This document shows positions 36,853 to 54,802 of a DNA stretch of 64,000 nucleotides, piece after piece (position 1 is the first letter of the stretch; every line of letters begins with the position of its first letter). A program made the position numbers and the translations under genes. The DNA comes from Eriocheir sinensis (Eukaryota; Arthropoda; Malacostraca; Decapoda; Varunidae): assembly GCF_024679095.1 (NCBI RefSeq), contig NC_066544.1:4360024-4424023 (forward strand), in the 5' to 3' direction. The notes below the pieces were generated by a model. The model saw only the letters and a program-made list of their open reading frames with translations. It ran no database searches and was not told the origin of the DNA.

Positions 36853-37315
36853 TCATTCACTCCTCTTGACTTCCCTTCTCTTCTCATGCTTAGTCTTCTC
36901 TTCACTTTCATTCATTTTTGTACTCCGTTTCTTCTCTGCTCACATTCACTCCTCTTGACTTCCCTTCTCTTCTCATGTTTCGTCTTCTCTTCTCTTCACT
37001 TTCATTCATTTTTGTACTCCGTTTCTTCTCTGCTCACATTCACTCCTCTTGACTTCCCTTCTCTTCTCATGTTTAGTCTTCTCTTCTCTTCACTTTCATT
37101 CATTTTTGTACTCCTTTTCTGCTCTCATTCACTCCTCTTGTATTCCCTTCTCTTCTCATGTTTCGTCTTCTCTTCTCTTCACTTTCATTCATTTTTGTAC
37201 TCCTTTTCTTCTCTGCTCACATTCACTCCTCTTGACTTCCCTTCTCTTCTCATGTTTAGTCTTCTCTTTCCTTCTCTTCACTTTCATTCATTCTCATTTA
37301 CCTTCTTTTCTGATC
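36853..37315. repeat. 89/94-bp minisatellite, about 5 copies
   Basis: CATTCACTCCTCTTGACTTC begins at about 36854, 36943, 37037, 37126 and 37220, so units alternate 89, 94, 89 and 94 bp. The spacer always contains TTTCATTCATTTTTGTACTC. It lies inside a pyrimidine-rich domain (36720-37540). Confidence 0.92.
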
Positions 37316-37540
37316 CTCACGTCCTATCCGTTCCAATTCCTTATTTTTTTTTATCCTACTTGCATGATTTTCTTCACTCTTATATTTTGTTTCCTTGGTG
37401 CTCCCTCTTTTTCTATTTCTTACTTCTTCCATTCAATATTATCCTCCTTTGAACTTCCTTCTCTCATTTCTTTTCTCGCCTCCTTCTCTCCTTCTTCTCC
37501 ACCACTCTTTCCCCCTCAATCTTTTCTGCATATTTTCCTT

Positions 37541-37825
37541 TCTTCTTCTTCTTCTTCTTCTTCTTCTTCTTCTTCTTCTTCTTCTTCTTCTTCTTCTTCT
37601 TCTTCTTCTTCTTCTTCTTCTTCTTCTTCTTCTTCTTCTTCTTCTTCTTCTTCTTCTTCTTCTTCTTCTTCTTCTTCTTCTTCTTCTTCTTCTTCTTCTT
37701 CTTCTTCTTCTTCTTCTTCTTCTTCTTCTTCTTCTTCTTCTTCTTCTTCTTCTTCTTCTTCTTCTTCTTCTTCTTCTTCTTCTTCTTCTTCTTCTTCTTC
37801 TTCTTCTTCTTCTTCTTCTTCTTCT
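37541..37825. repeat. (TTC)n, about 95 pure units
   Basis: 285 bp of uninterrupted TTC on the + strand (GAA on the other). The poly-Ser, poly-Leu and poly-Glu frames across it are artefacts. Tracts of this class are known to form triplex (H-DNA) structures. Confidence 0.99.
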
Positions 37826-37994
37826 CTCTGCAGAATATTATATTTCATTCCATTTACATCTTTTTTTCCCCTCTTATCCTCCCTTTCTCTTTCTCTCTCT
37901 CCCTCATTCTCCCTCCTTCCGTGATTATGTTTCAGGTACGAGGCATATTGCATTATACCTGCACTCTAGTTTGTACATATCTCTTCATTTTTAT

Positions 37995-38770
<776 letters not shown>

Positions 38771-38789
38771 GTGATTGACGTGGTATTAG

Positions 38790-38860
38790 AATAACGATAA
38801 TAACAATAATGATAATAATGATGATAATAATAATAGTAATAATAATAATAATAATAATGA
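38790..38860. repeat. (ATA)n imperfect
   Basis: ATA/ATG triplets, about 20 units. Confidence 0.88.
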
Positions 38861-38999
38861 TAGTGTAAGAATTCATACACTTTAGGTTAATAAGGAGAAA
38901 TAAGAATAAAGAGAAAATTCAACAGAGGAAAGAGACAGACTGATTGGAAAGAAAATATAGTTGAAGGAAACAGGGAAAGAAATGAGAAGCTGGGAACGT

Positions 39000-39109
39000 G
39001 GAGGAGGAGGAGGAGGTGCAGGAGAAGGAGGAGGAGGAGGAGGAGGAGGAGGAGGAGGAGGAGGAAAACATGAAATGAAGAAGTGTGGGAGTGTGCGACG
39101 GACAGGAAC

Positions 39110-39178
<69 letters not shown>
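39000..39178. repeat. (GGA)n and (GA)n
   Basis: GGA about 20 units at 39000-39065, a 47-bp spacer, then about 33 GA units at 39112-39178. Confidence 0.95.
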
Positions 39179-42265
<3,087 letters not shown>

Positions 42266-42364
42266 CGGCGTGGTGAGCCAGCCAGTATATACTCATGCAG
42301 CGAAGGAAAAAAATAAGATTGATTTAAGTTTTTGCGATAAGCTGTTGAGGTCCCGGAGTTTGCC

Positions 42365-42425
42365 TGTGTCTCACCTGGCGGGGAGGTACACCTGGCCTTG
42401 ATTAGTGTCACAGGTGAGGTGAGGG
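42365..42425. promoter_or_regulatory. Triple E-box with GATTAG core
   Basis: CACCTGG at about 42372 and 42389 and CAGGTG at about 42411, with TTGATTAGTGTCAC (42398-42411) in between. Regulatory role inferred only. Confidence 0.25.
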
Positions 42426-42689
42426 GAGAGGTTATCCAGCCCTTTATCTTACATATGCAGGCAAGAATATTTTGGATTAAAGTTAGTTATATTTTTTCGC
42501 TAAAGTTTTGACAGTTATTGAAGTCTTTGAAATGGTGTTTTCTTATAATTGTGTTAGTTTATGTTTATCTGTGCTTACGGGCTTCATTAATATTTTTTTT
42601 TCATAGTATAATGTTATCCAATTCTGACTGAGAAGGTGAATTGGTGAAAGGAATAGTTGAGGTGTTTTTCATTTGACCTTTCACGATAT

Positions 42690-43475
42690 CTTTAGGAAAT
42701 GGTGGATGAAGTTGATGATGAGAGTAATGGTGGAGTTGGAATCGGTTGAGGCGGTGATGGTGAAAGTGGTGGTAATACTGACAGTGATGTTATTGACGAA
42801 GAATGTGATACTTTTGATTCTGGTGTTCATTATTAAGGTGGAATTAATTACTGTGGTGTTGCTAATGTTAGTACGGATGGTGATGGTAGGTACTGATAAT
42901 AGTGAAGGCTTTTATGGTAATAGATAGAACATGGGGGTGATGGTGATAGTCGTGTCTGTAGCTCTGATGTTAATGGTTGTGAGCATACTAATGGTGTCAA
43001 TCGTGATGGTACGGTATAGTGGTGGTGTTGGTGTTGGTAGGGATTGTAATGGTGATTGTGGTCATTATAAAGAGAGTGAGTGATGATGATTCCTAGGGTG
43101 ATTGTGGTTATATGGTGATAGTGATGCTAATAGCTGTCTTTGTGATGATAGTGAAGATGGTGATGGTGATTCTTAGGGTGGTGATAATAGTGACGGTGAG
43201 GTAAGTGGTGGTGGTTGTGACTGTGGTGATGACGGTTTTGGTAGTGATAGTGGCAACAGTAAAGATAGTAGAAAATTATAATGCCGGAGTGATAATAAGT
43301 AATAATGGTGTTGGTAGTAATATTGAGCTCTGCTGGAAATGGTGGTGGTAGTGGAGGTGGTAGTGGTGGTGATGGTGATGCAGGGGGTAGAGGTGATAGT
43401 GGTGGTGGTAGTGGAGGTGGTGGTGGTGGTAGTGAAGGTGGTGGAGGTGGAGGTGGTGGAGGTGTCTCAATTTCC
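42690..43475. repeat. Cryptic GGT/GAT triplet repeat
   Basis: GATGGTGATGG, GTGGTGGT and GATAGTG words extend for almost 800 bp with little perfect periodicity, ending in (GGT/GGA) units at 43330-43465. Gly/Val-rich frames are artefacts. Confidence 0.8.
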
Positions 43476-43764
43476 TTTCATGTATCTCGTTCAACACACA
43501 CACAAAAAAAATAAAGCGATAAATAAATGCAGTAATAAATAGGTTTCATGTTGGCTTCAGGATTTATTATGAAGCAAACTTTGAGACGTGATTGTTCTGC
43601 TGACTGATGGAAGCGGTTTTTTGCTTTCTTCAGTCTTTTTTTGTTTTTTTGTCTTGCTGTCTCATTCATCTTCTCTTTGTTTTGTTTAGTTTTATTGGTT
43701 CTCTTTTTGCTTTGGTATTTGGAAAGTGTGTACGTGTTTCTGGTTCATTATTCGACAATGTTTT

Positions 43765-44325
43765 TCTTTAATTTTACTTTTTGTTAGTTTTTGTTAATTT
43801 TACTTTTTGTTAGTTTTGTTAATTTTACTTTTTGTTAGTTTTATTAATTTTACTTCTTGTTAGTTTTTGCTAATTTTACTTTTTGTTAGTTTTCTTAATT
43901 TTACTTTTTGTTATTTTTTGTTAATTTTACTTTTTGTTAGTTTTCTTAATATTACTTCTTGTTAGTTTTTAATTTTACTTTTTGTTAGTTTTCTTAATTT
44001 TACTTTTTGTTAGTTTTTGTTAATTTTATTTTTTGTTAGTTTTTGTTAATTTTACTTTTTGTTAGTTTTTGTTAATTTTACTTTTTGTTAGTTTTTGTTA
44101 ATTTTACTTTTTGTTAGTTTTTAATTTTACTTTTTGTTAGTTTTCTTAATTTTACTTTTTGTTAGTTTTCTTAATTTTACTTTTTGTTAGTTTTCTTAAT
44201 TTTACTTTTTGTTAGTTTTTGTTAATTTTATTTTTTGTTAGTTTTTGTTAATTTTACTTTTTGTTAGTTTTTGTTAATTTTACTTTTTGTTAGTTTTCTT
44301 AATTTTACGTTTTGCTAGTTTTTGT
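43765..44325. repeat. 25-26 bp AT-rich minisatellite, about 22 copies
   Basis: Two closely related units, TTTTTGTTAG-TTTTTGTTAATTTTAC (26 bp) and TTTTTGTTAG-TTTTCTTAATTTTAC (25 bp), alternate irregularly for about 560 bp. Single-base variants (TATT, CTTCTT) mark individual units. Confidence 0.95.
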
Positions 44326-45680
44326 CAATTTCTTACTTCTCGCTCTCTCGCCTTCTTTCTGCTTTCCGTTATTTCCTTCTTTCTTTTCTCAGCTTTTTTT
44401 TTTCCGAGTCTGATATCCGTCATTCTTTCTATTTCATCTGTTTCATGTTTGCATTTCATCCTTATCTTTCTTGTTTTTATCATTTCTACAACCACCTAAT
44501 CCTTCTTTTTCCTGTCCTTTCTTATAAAATTAACTAATCTTTCGTTTTCCTTTACCTCGCATTCCTGTCTTCTCTTGTTTTCCTACGTTACCTTGCCACA
44601 TAATTACTTTGTCTAACTTTTTACTTCACAACACATTAATCTTTTGTTATTTTTTTCTTTTTTACCTAATGCCTTCTGGTACCTTCGTGTAATTTCTATT
44701 GCCTTTGTTTTACTTTTATTTATATATTTTTATACTTCTGTTTACTTCTTTTTTTCATTCTTTTTACTTTTTCTTCTTGTTACTTAGTTTAATTTTACTT
44801 CTAATACTTTTCTCTTAATTTTTACGTTACTACATATTTTATCCTCCATTACTTTTCTCTTTTTTCTACTCATGCCTTCTCTCTTTCCTCACCTTTTCTC
44901 TGCACACTCCACCCTTAATACTCTTCTCCCTCTCCCTCCTTCCTCTCCCTCTCTTCCTCAACCACACGTCCTCCATCACTCCGCCGCCTCCTCGCTTCAA
45001 TCACCCCCTCCTGTCCCTTCCTCCCCCTTCCTTCCCTTTCTCCCCTGGGCGTGGGTGTCCTCGGGGAGGGTCAAGGGTCATGTGGGGGACACGTGGGCGC
45101 GTGAGGGACATGACACGTGCCCTGCGTCGCTTCCCATTGAGTTATGGCCCCAAACAAGCTGTCCATCCCCTCCCCTCCCCTCCCCTCCCCTCTCCATCCA
45201 CGTCATTCTCCTTTTCCGTCTCTCCCTCCTCTCACCCACTCTCCTCCTTTTCTTCTTCCTCTCTTCCCTCCCCATCCACGTTATTCTCCTTTTCCGTCTC
45301 TCCCTCCGCTCACCCACTCCCCTTCTCTTCTTCCTCTCTTCCCTCCCCATCCACGTTGTTCTCCCCTACGCTCTCTTACCTCTCACCTACTCTCTTCCAC
45401 ATCTTCTTATCCACTTATTATCCGTTCTGGCCTTTTCCATCATTATCTAAAGTTGTTTCTCCCTTGTCCCTCAAAACTGTTCTCTTCTTTCCTCCCCCAA
45501 CATGCTTTTCTTCCCCCCGCTTCCTAATCCCCACATCCTATCCTTTCCTCCACCCTTCCCCACTTTACTAGGTTACCCTCATCCTCTCCCTTCTTCTGTA
45601 GCACACATTTATCCTCTCCCTCCTGTGTTTCTCCCTTTCTTTTCATTTCCTCTTGTTTATACTTCCTTTGTTTTGACCAT
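44326..45680. repeat. Pyrimidine-rich domain with a ~76-bp minisatellite
   Basis: T-rich to 44860, then C/T-rich. A unit starting CCATCCACGT recurs at about 45194, 45272 and 45347 (78 and 75 bp). 45040-45160 is a mixed GC island with CACGTG palindromes. Confidence 0.8.
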
Positions 45681-45683
45681 TCC

Positions 45684-45686
<3 letters not shown>

Positions 45687-45718
<32 letters not shown>

Positions 45719-46039
45719 ACATATATTCCTCCTAAAGATACATATATGTTTTTCAATAAGGACAGTATCGTTCCATTATTCACACGCGCAGTATCAATCA
45801 GGTGACCGGGCTGATAAGAGGAGTGAGGTTGGTGGACGGACGAACATAAATTAGTGAAGAGAATGGGAGACAAGATAGAGGCGATGACAGTGTGGACGAC
45901 GAATAATGACAAAAATATCGCTTGAATCACTGTGTTAAATTAGATAAGAAAGCAAATAAAAAATATCAAAAAAGGAAAAAAAAGATCAGATATATATGCG
46001 GTGAAATATTTTTCTACGTACGACATTGCACAGAATCGG

Positions 46040-46089
<50 letters not shown>
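45687..46089. repeat. Two (GA)n tracts
   Basis: About 14 units at 45687-45716 and about 24 units at 46041-46089, separated by unique AT-leaning DNA. Confidence 0.92.
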
Positions 46090-46091
<2 letters not shown>

Positions 46092-46850
46092 AAGCAAGTC
46101 CTGGTGGTCACACTTAACCTTCCTCCCTCCTGTCTCTCTCCGCCCCGCCCCCTCATCTCACCCTAATCTCTCCCACCTTCCCCTCCCCTCCCTTGACCAC
46201 TGTCCCCCCAACACGTGCCACTGGTCTGCACGCGCGTCCCCTCAGACCCCCCCTTACCCCAAACCTCGTAACCACCACGTGCTAAGGAGAGAGCGTGGTC
46301 ACCCTCCTGTCCAACCATCCGCATAGTTACATACCCTTCCCTTCTACCCTATCAGTATTACAAGCTTGACATTCACACACTACCAAGAATATAACCATGT
46401 GCATTAACTCCATGAAACTTTAGAACATCTTGCCCATAAGAGTGATATAATTCCTACTTTTTCATTTAAACGGATTATTGCTTGAGAAATTACGGTTTTT
46501 CAGGAATCGGAAGTTAAGGAAGGAGACAGGGAATGAGGGAGGGAATGAGGGGAGTCCTGGAAGCCGTTACCCCTTGACCACCAGCCTGTTAAGGGCGCCG
46601 GAAACCAGAAGGACTCCAGGGGGGTTAAGGGAAGGAGGGTAGGGGGCTTCTGGTGAGGGGGAAGGAAGGGGGAAGGAGGGAGGAGTGAGAGGGGAGAGGG
46701 GGTCGTGTTAAGAGGGTGAAGGGGAGGGTTCCTGAGTTGGTAATAATGTTGTCAATGGGCTGATGGAGGGGAGGGAGGGGAGGGGAGGAGAGCTATCGTG
46801 AGCGGAAGGAAGAGGAAGGAGGAAGGAGGAAATGTGAAGGAAATGTGTGT
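46090..46850. other. C/T-rich then G-rich intergenic stretch
   Basis: Pyrimidine-rich (46100-46250), mixed (46250-46510) and purine-rich (46510-46830) parts. No gene seen. Confidence 0.5.
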
Positions 46851-47580
46851 CCTCAGTTTCTCCTATTTATTTGTTATTTGTTTATTATGCATCATTCATA
46901 TTACCCCATTTATTTATTATTGTCAGCTTTGTTGTTCTAATGTACTCTCACTGGTTTTATTACTCTTTTTTATGCAGCTTTTATTCATTTTTTTCTTCTG
47001 CTATACTTTATTTTTTTTTTTTCGTCAATCAGTCACACTTTTGTTTCTGTTTTTCACTTTCAGTTTCTCCGTTCTATACGCAAGATATCTTTTTCATGTG
47101 TAATTTTGCTTCCATATGTCTTATTTTTCATTTCTTTACATTTTATTTCCACCATAGCCTTCAGTTGCCCTCACACACTGCCCTTTGCTATTCATTCTTC
47201 ATCATTTTATTAGGTCTTGAGAGATATACCGGTTTACTTTTCTTGTCTCTCTTTTCCAGTTTCCCTCACACACGCGTGCCTCTCTTGATCCTTTCACACC
47301 CGTCACTTTTTCTCCCCTTCACACCTTCTCTCCAAGCTCTTTCCTCCATATTTCCTTCTCCCTCTTTCTTGCCCTCTCATTCCTTTTCATTTCCTTCACA
47401 CACCCTTTAAGCTTTTTCCTCCCTATTTACCTCTTCCTTTTACCATGCCTTCCCCTTCTTTCTCCTTCCTTCACACGGCCTTTCTTTGCTATTCTTTGTC
47501 CCTTCTTTCTTCCCTATATCCTTTTTCCTTCCCATCCCTCTCCTTTCTCCTCCGTTTTCCTCTCTTTCTCCTTCCCTCAG
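46851..47580. repeat. Pyrimidine-rich domain
   Basis: T- and C-rich for about 730 bp, ending in CTTCCCTCAG at 47571-47580, which by itself looks like a splice acceptor. The following 110 bp are balanced and open, but no splice donor pairing or domain is recognisable. Confidence 0.7.
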
Positions 47581-48168
47581 AGTGCCAAGTGACCCTATCA
47601 GAGGTGCCCATCGCCGTGGCACTCAGGACAAGGCCAACTATTGTGTTTGTCTGTCGGTCACACACAACATGTCACCAACGGGTATTAGGGCAATGGTTGG
47701 GCAAGGATGAGGTATTTTAGAGATCGGTGGGGCACGAAGTAAGGCATGAAGGAACTAGGGGATAAAGGGGCTTGTCTGGAGTATAATGAGATCTTGGGTA
47801 AAACGTGGTAAATATACAGATTACAATATAGCTGATTTGGTGGGACGTAAAACAACAGTTATATTGATTAACGATTGAAAGCAGGGGAGGTATTCTGGGC
47901 AAACTGGCCTCAGTGAATAGCGGGATGTGAGTGGAAGATAATGGAGGATTTAAGAAAAATAATATCACAGAGGAAGAGAGACATTATGGTGTATGGGTCA
48001 CGTATGGCATAGCGAGTGACAAAGGTATGCATTGTTTGCTTTATTTTGTATACATGTCTGTTTCCCTATACAGTTTCTTTAACCTCTACAGAATAGCTTC
48101 TCTGTACTTTATTTTTTTTCTTGCAAAGTTAATCTCTTGGTTCTTCTCTTACTTTGAATTCAACCACC

Positions 48169-48171
<3 letters not shown>
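47581..48171. other. Unique intergenic stretch
   Basis: Balanced DNA, open for about 45 codons from 47581 in two frames. I cannot assign a product. Confidence 0.4.

Positions 48172-48219
<48 letters not shown>
48172..48219. repeat. (GT)n microsatellite
   Basis: About 24 GT units followed by GCGCGC. Confidence 0.97.
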
Positions 48220-48224
<5 letters not shown>

Positions 48225-48740
48225 TGCTGATACGAATTGAAATAGCATGATTAAGACAGCTGCGTATATAATTATGATATTTTGCTCTATAATAACAATA
48301 CAAATTTGGTAAAACTTTGTAATCCATAAAAAGACGAAAAAAAGAAGAAACGGCGTAGCAAACAGTTGTCAGGTGGAATACATTTTAACGTGACACATAT
48401 AACTAAGAGATCCATAAACGCAGCAAAAACAATACCTATGAAAAAAATAACACGCTGTCACAATCCACAACAAAAAAAGAAACTGGAGGAAGAACGACAA
48501 ATCTGAAAAAGAAATCCTCCTCAGAAAAGGAATATCAATTTTACCTGCGGGGCATCACCTGAGGCGGCTCCGTCTTGACTATGCATGAGTTGCGGGGAAG
48601 AAGGAGGAGGAAAAAAAGAGACAGACACCAAAAAAGGATAGAGTAGCGCATGTCGTTCACAGGTCTTGCCGCGGGGGACGGACAGACGAGGCGGAGGTAT
48701 TGGGAAAGTGTCGCGTCAGGGAGAGCTTGTGGCCGTGGCG
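48220..48740. other. Unique A-rich stretch
   Basis: A-rich DNA followed by a mixed part with CAGGTG (about 48369) and CACCTG (about 48556). No gene seen. Confidence 0.5.
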
Positions 48741-49415
<675 letters not shown>

Positions 49416-49499
49416 CTTGGACAGTGATAGCTAAAAGAAAGAAGAAAAAAAACAAGATCAACCACGACAATGAAGAAGACGAGGAAAGTTTATCGATTT

Positions 49500-49665
49500 A
49501 TGTCAATTTAGAGAGAGAGGGAGAGAGAGGGAAGGCGAGTAGCATACTGAGGTGGAAGAGGGAGGGAGGGAGACACAAGCAAGGGGGAAGTGGGAGAGAG
49601 AGAGAGGGGGAGAGGGAGGGAGGAAGGGAGGAAACAGGTGCGGGGGGGGGGAGGGGGCAGGTAAT
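49500..49665. repeat. Purine-rich patch with a G run
   Basis: GAGAGGGAGG-type words and a G run at about 49640-49652. Confidence 0.85.
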
Positions 49666-49740
49666 ATATGCGGGGCCACACCTCCTCCTGACAATGACGT
49701 CTTGATAAACAATGTGAGATGCACCATTACACCCCTTACC

Positions 49741-50560
49741 TTGCACCCCCCTCTCCTTTTCCCCCCTCTCCCCCTCCCCTTTTCCCCCCTCCTCCCCCCT
49801 CCCGTTCCTTTCCTCTGTACTCCCTCCCCCTCAGTATTTCTTTTCCTCATCTTCCTGCTTCTTTCCTGCTCTCCTCTCCTTCCTTCCTCCTTTCTCTCCC
49901 TCTTCTGCCTCTTTTTTTTCTTTTTTCCTCTCCTTCATTCTTCTTCCACTCCATATTCTCTTCCTCCTCTTTTTTTTTCCATTGCCTTCCTCGCCTTTTC
50001 TTCCTTGTTTTCCTACTTTTTTCTTCCCCTCCTCTTCCTCCTCTTTTTTTTCCATTGCCTTCCTTGCCTTTTCTTCCTTGTTTTCCTACTTTTTTCTTCC
50101 CCTCCTCTTCCCCCTCTTTTTTTCCATTGCCCTCCTTGTTTTGCTACTTTTTTCTTCCCCTCCTTCACTTCCTTCCCCCTTGCTCTTCCTCCTTTTCTCA
50201 TCATCTCTTCCTCGTCCTCTCTCTTCTCTCTTCCTCCTTTATTCAACTTCCGCTTCATACTCTCTTCCCCTCTTTTGTTCCTTGCTCCTGCCTTGTCTCT
50301 CCTCTTCGTCTTCCTACTTATTTCCTTCTTTCCTTCCCTTACCCTCCACTTGCTCTCCACATTTGTCCTCATCATTTATATATTTTCCTATTTATTTTTA
50401 CTATCCTCAATCATACTTTCACGCTTTACACTCTTCCTTCTCTGTTTTAGTCCTCTGTATCTCTGTCTTCTGCCCTGTTTGATTCTTTTTTCTCTATCAT
50501 ACGTTTTTTTCCCTCATTTTCCCCCAGTCTCCTGTACATATTTTGACAACTTAGATATAT
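49741..50560. repeat. Polypyrimidine domain with a ~73-bp minisatellite
   Basis: C/T-rich for about 820 bp. A unit starting CCATTGCC recurs at about 49979, 50052 and 50124 (73 and 72 bp). Long Ser/Phe/Leu frames are artefacts. Confidence 0.88.
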
Positions 50561-50565
50561 TTATT

Positions 50566-51570
50566 GTCTTTTATTTTACAGCAAGGGAGTCAGCTCAAGG
50601 GCAAAAGCAAAAATAACAACAACAACAACCAGTAAAGTCCGCTAGACGCTGATCCGAACAAAAGCTGAAAGAGAAGAGAGACCAAAAGAGAGGTCAATTT
50701 CGGGGGAGGAGGTGTCTTGCTACGCTTCTCTTGAATGAGTTTAAGCCGTATGGAGGAGGAAATACAGACGAAAGAAGGCTATTCCAGAGTGTACCAGCGG
50801 AAGGGATGAAAGAATGTAGATGCTGGTTAACTCTTGCATAGGGATCTAGAGAGAAAAGGGATGAGCATGAGTAGAGAGTCGTGTGCAACAGGGCCGCTGG
50901 AAGGGGAAAGCATGCACTTCGCAAATTTAGAAGAGCAGTCAGCATGAAGGTACAGATAGACAATAGAAAAAAATGCAACAATGCGGCGGAATTTAAGAGG
51001 TAAAAGACTGCTAGTCAGAGGAGGGGAGATGATGAGACGAAGAGCCTTTGACTCCACTCTGTCTAGTAGAGCTGTGTGTGTGGAGCCCCTGTCGCATGAA
51101 ATACAGACTCCTTACGAGGCGCCTGTATATGGACCGCATCTGGGAGGGAGAACAGAACTGTCGAAGACGGTACAGGACGCCTAACCTCGAGGAAGCTCAT
51201 TTAGCGAAAGATGAGATATGAGGTATCCAGTTAAGATTTTGAGGTAAGGAGAGACCGAGGATGTTTTTTTTGTAGAAGAAGGTAACAGCTGTATGTTGTC
51301 GAAGAGTAGGGGATAGGTGTTTGGAAGATTGTGTCGAGATGACTGGTGGAGAGATTGAGTTTTTAAGGTTTCACTGAAGGACACGAAGTTCCTCCTGCCC
51401 CATTCAGAATGATCGCAAGGTTAGAGGTTAAGCGTTTTGACAAGAGATCCTCCATACAGGAATTACGTGATTCTCGCCTAGCGAGAATCACGTTATTCCT
51501 GTATGGAGGGTCGTTTGTCAAAAGATGTTGAGTAATGCAGAGTGGAGTTACAGTAGTGTGCATTAGGTAC
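50566..51570 (-). mobile_element. Jockey-like LINE copy B, RT C-terminal half
   Basis: Same family as copy A. The 3' end at about 50566 and the 3' UTR (GAGAGGTCAATTTCGGG, read on the + strand) match, and the coding part can be followed to the STLHYSTSF region of RT (about 51545). Frameshifts and stops break it everywhere; pieces include YARVNQHLHSFIPSAGTLWN and ESKALRLI. The YADD motif region is destroyed. The 5' edge is uncertain (about 51552-51570). It carries an inverted duplication at 51435-51523. Confidence 0.88.
51435..51523. repeat. Quasi-palindrome, 43-bp arms with a 3-bp loop
   Basis: The arms 51435-51477 and 51481-51523 are reverse complements at 39 of 43 positions around a CTA centre (TTCTCGC-CTA-GCGAGAA). 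The right arm still aligns with LINE copy A; the left arm does not and replaces the expected LINE sequence. So the palindrome looks like an inverted copy of LINE sequence and not a separate element. Confidence 0.9.
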
Positions 51571-52177
<607 letters not shown>

Positions 52178-52184
52178 ACGCACT

Positions 52185-52438
52185 GCTCCGTAGCTCAGTG
52201 GTTCAACGCTCTATGCTGCCAGGCTTCCCGGTCTAACTGGCAGAGGATCGACCCCCGCTCAGGCAGGGATTTTTCCGTTGACAAGGAGTGGTTGCTGTCC
52301 CCCCTTGAGCAAGGTAATTGGGGTGTGTGGTGTTTGAAGATCCTGACAGTGCCCAGAGTTCGACTATAATGTGGTTCTCTTGTCGGGAGGGTATTTGCTA
52401 GCGATTGCATGTCCAACTCGTGATCAGGCTGTGGGTGA

Positions 52439-52441
<3 letters not shown>
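52185..52441 (+). mobile_element. tRNA-derived SINE ending in (CA)n
   Basis: The head reads like a tRNA: GCTCCGTAGCTCAGTGG with box A at 52191-52201, then GGATCGACCCC as box B at 52245-52255. A body of about 185 bp follows and runs into a (CA) tract. The head differs from the SINE at 7.3 kb, so it is a second family. It is not a functional tRNA gene: there is no matching acceptor stem and the body continues past the T-arm. Confidence 0.7.
52191..52255 (+). promoter_or_regulatory. Internal Pol III promoter of SINE
   Basis: Box A TAGCTCAGTGG fits the consensus exactly. Box B GGATCGACCCC has one mismatch to GGTTCRANNCC (A for T at the third base). Confidence 0.6.

Positions 52442-52500
<59 letters not shown>
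52442..52500. repeat. (CA)n microsatellite
   Basis: About 29 CA units between the SINE and the repeated module. Confidence 0.97.
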
Positions 52501-52502
<2 letters not shown>

Positions 52503-52595
52503 ATCCTTTCGAAACTCTCAAGGAAAAGGAAGTCAATGAACAGAGATATTCTTTTGTATTACCTGAAATTTGATGTTACGTACCTCTTCATTATC
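52501..52595 (+). repeat. Dispersed ~95-bp module, copy 1
   Basis: Starts ATATCCTTTCGAAACTCTCA and ends GTACCTCTTCATTATC. About 86 of 95 positions match the reverse complement of 57981-58075. Both copies start directly at a (CA)n tract and have a (CT)n tract on the other side. No coding potential. Confidence 0.85.
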
Positions 52596-52604
52596 TGCTA
52601 CTGG

Positions 52605-54669
<2,065 letters not shown>

Positions 54670-54802
54670 TTTATTTTTTACAGCAGAGAGAGGGCAGCAA
54701 AAAGAAAATGTAGAAAAAAAAAACACTAACTGCTGCTCCCATATAGCAAAAAGTATAGAGTGGCCAAAAGAGGGGTTAATTTCGGGTGGAGAGGTGTCTT
54801 CA

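Noticed and set aside
36763..37924. Long plus-strand frames over 36.8-37.9 kb as a repeat-containing secreted protein
   Set aside because: They run through the pyrimidine minisatellite and (TTC)95; all three frames are open, which indicates composition rather than coding.
51435..51523. A palindromic MITE with terminal inverted repeats
   Set aside because: The right arm aligns with the LINE itself and no target duplication flanks the hairpin; inverted duplication of LINE sequence is simpler.
52185..52260. A genuine tRNA gene
   Set aside because: Box A and box B are present, but box B is imperfect, no paired acceptor stem is visible and the unit continues into a SINE body.
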